From Synechococcales cyanobacterium PMM_0003 (GTDB taxonomy: Bacteria > Cyanobacteriota > Cyanobacteriia > Pseudanabaenales > Pseudanabaenaceae): DNA of 15,743 nucleotides. Below the pieces are notes generated by a model, which was not told the DNA's origin, ran no database searches, and worked only from the letters and a program-made list of their open reading frames with translations. The DNA lies in the NCBI GenBank assembly GCA_949128015.1, contig CASBRC010000007.1, positions 1 to 15,743 of the forward strand, in the 5' to 3' direction. The translations under genes were made by a program, and so were the position numbers. The first letter of the stretch is position 1. Each line of letters begins with the position of its first letter. Below, piece by piece: positions 14,726-15,743 of this stretch.

Positions 14726-15289
14726 ATGTCTCGTATTGGAAAACGTCCCATTCCTCTTCCTGCCAAAGTTGCGGTTTCGATCGTAGGGCAAGAGGTAACC
14801 GTCAAAGGACCTAAAGGCGAATTAAAGCGTTTGCTACCCGGCACCGTTGAAATTCTACAAGAAGAAAATAATCTACTGGTCAATCGCGCCAATGACTCGC
14901 GCCCTGCGCGTCAACAACACGGACTTTTTCGCACTCTCGTTGCCAACATGGTTGAAGGTGTGTCTACTGGATTTCAGCGCAAGTTGGAAATCCAAGGTGT
15001 TGGTTATCGTGCGAACAAGAATGGTAGCAATATCATTCTTACTGTTGGCTACAGCCACACCGTTGATATTATTCCTCCTGCGGGAATTTCCATCGATGTC
15101 GAAGATGCTTCTGGCAAGAAAGTTCCTCAAGGTACATTCATCCTCGTCGAAGGTATTGACAAAGAAATTGTCGGTAACTTAGCCGCAAAAATTCGTGCTG
15201 TACGTCCACCCGAAGTTTACAAAGGCAAGGGTATCCGTTACCTCGGTGAATTTGTCAGACGTAAGGCTGGTAAGACTGGCAAGAAATAA
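14726..15289 (+). CDS. rplF: 50S ribosomal protein L6
   Basis: Binds near the sarcin-ricin loop and supports binding of elongation factors. It has the two expected repeated domains: MSRIGKRPIPLPAKVAVSIVGQEVTVKGPKGEL at the start and, in the second, VDIIPPAGISIDVEDASGKKVP, followed by IRAVRPPEVYKGKGIRYLGEFVRRKAGKTGKK. The RPPEVYKGKGIRY block is the universal signature. It has 187 residues, a little longer than the usual 178-182. A 36-base gap precedes it; CGGAAAAC before the ATG is only a weak ribosome binding site. Confidence 0.98.
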   Translation: MSRIGKRPIPLPAKVAVSIVGQEVTVKGPKGELKRLLPGTVEILQEENNLLVNRANDSRPARQQHGLFRTLVANMVEGVSTGFQRKLEIQGVGYRANKNGSNIILTVGYSHTVDIIPPAGISIDVEDASGKKVPQGTFILVEGIDKEIVGNLAAKIRAVRPPEVYKGKGIRYLGEFVRRKAGKTGKK

Positions 15290-15328
15290 AATATAGAATT
15301 TATAGGTTACGAATTAGGTTAACAAAAA

Positions 15329-15691
15329 ATGAGTGTCAGTCGTAGACAAGCAACCATAAATCGTCATAAACGTGTTCGCAAAGGGATGTCAGGTACATCC
15401 GAGCGTCCTCGCTTGGCAATTTATCGCTCTAACAATCACATCGTGGCGCAAGTGATTGATGATGTAGCTCAACATACTCTCGTTGCTGCATCGACCCTCG
15501 AATCCGATGTCGCGCAGGGACTCAGCACTACCGCCAATTCTGAAGCTTCGGCTAAGGTTGGTGCTTTAATTGCTGAAAGAGCGATCGCACAGGGAATTAC
15601 CAAGGTCGTATTCGATCGTGGTGGCAACCTCTATCATGGAAGAGTCCAAGCTCTCGCTGAAGCTGCTCGCGAAGCGGGTCTCGATTTCTAA
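15329..15691 (+). CDS. rplR: 50S ribosomal protein L18
   Basis: Joins L5 and 5S rRNA to form the central protuberance. Family features: [34 protein letters not shown], then the acidic middle, and [29 protein letters not shown] at the C-terminus, the signature of L18. Length (120 aa) is standard. No strong Shine-Dalgarno precedes the ATG at 15329. A HIP1 octamer lies at 15581-15588. Confidence 0.98.
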   Translation: MSVSRRQATINRHKRVRKGMSGTSERPRLAIYRSNNHIVAQVIDDVAQHTLVAASTLESDVAQGLSTTANSEASAKVGALIAERAIAQGITKVVFDRGGNLYHGRVQALAEAAREAGLDF

Positions 15692-15733
15692 TGTATCGAA
15701 TCAGTAGATAGAAAAAAATTATGGCTAAGAACT

Positions 15734-15743
15734 ATGGCTAAAA
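15734..15743 (+). CDS. rpsE: Probable start of 30S ribosomal protein S5 (cut by window edge)
   Basis: After rplR the next gene of the spc cluster is expected to be rpsE, whose cyanobacterial products often begin MAK. ATGGCTAAA at 15734 fits as its first three codons. The other ATG, at 15721, encodes only MAKNYG before a TAA at 15739-15741 and so cannot be rpsE. The call rests on gene order and three codons only. Confidence 0.45.

Overview
The window is chromosomal DNA from a cyanobacterium. The octamer GCGATCGC (HIP1) occurs about 27 times by hand count, the gene families are cyanobacterial (DUF3493, ComFB-domain protein, DUF309), and the ribosomal cluster starts with rplC and lacks rpsJ and rpsN, as is usual in cyanobacteria. 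The moderate-to-low GC content and the many hairpin-forming intergenic palindromes suggest a Pseudanabaena-like filamentous lineage; that last step is inference.

Layout. Positions 1-7415 are a mixed housekeeping/accessory stretch: the 5' part of asnS (minus, cut by the window edge), a small conserved-looking protein (minus), pgl (6-phosphogluconolactonase), a DUF3493 membrane protein, a protein with two ComFB domains, a convergent lipoprotein resembling polyamine-binding PotD, a coiled-coil protein with a C-terminal membrane anchor, a protein with a KOW-like C-terminus and a TTG start, and an overlapping pair of small genes, the second a DUF309 protein. Most gaps here carry hairpin palindromes. 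Three of them share an outer CAAAACC..AGAA element, a GGCG-rich core and a 3-base loop.

Positions 7416-7870 hold a promoter and a leader of about 300 bases with three hairpins. From 7871 to the right edge runs the S10-spc ribosomal protein operon, all on the plus strand: rplC-rplD-rplW-rplB-rpsS-rplV-rpsC-rplP-rpmC-rpsQ-rplN-rplX-rplE-rpsH-rplF-rplR and the first bases of a likely rpsE. Spacing ranges from a 1-base overlap to 76 bases. The two widest internal gaps, rplW/rplB and rplB/rpsS, each contain a clear hairpin.

How the genes work together: the right half builds both ribosomal subunits and is probably one transcript. The left genes act in tRNA charging, the oxidative pentose phosphate pathway, solute binding and probably cyclic-dinucleotide signalling, with no single shared pathway. 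The most notable signals are the intergenic palindrome family, the internally duplicated ComFB protein, and the structured leader and intergenic hairpins of the ribosomal operon. I see no CRISPR array, transposase, prophage, toxin-antitoxin pair or tRNA gene.
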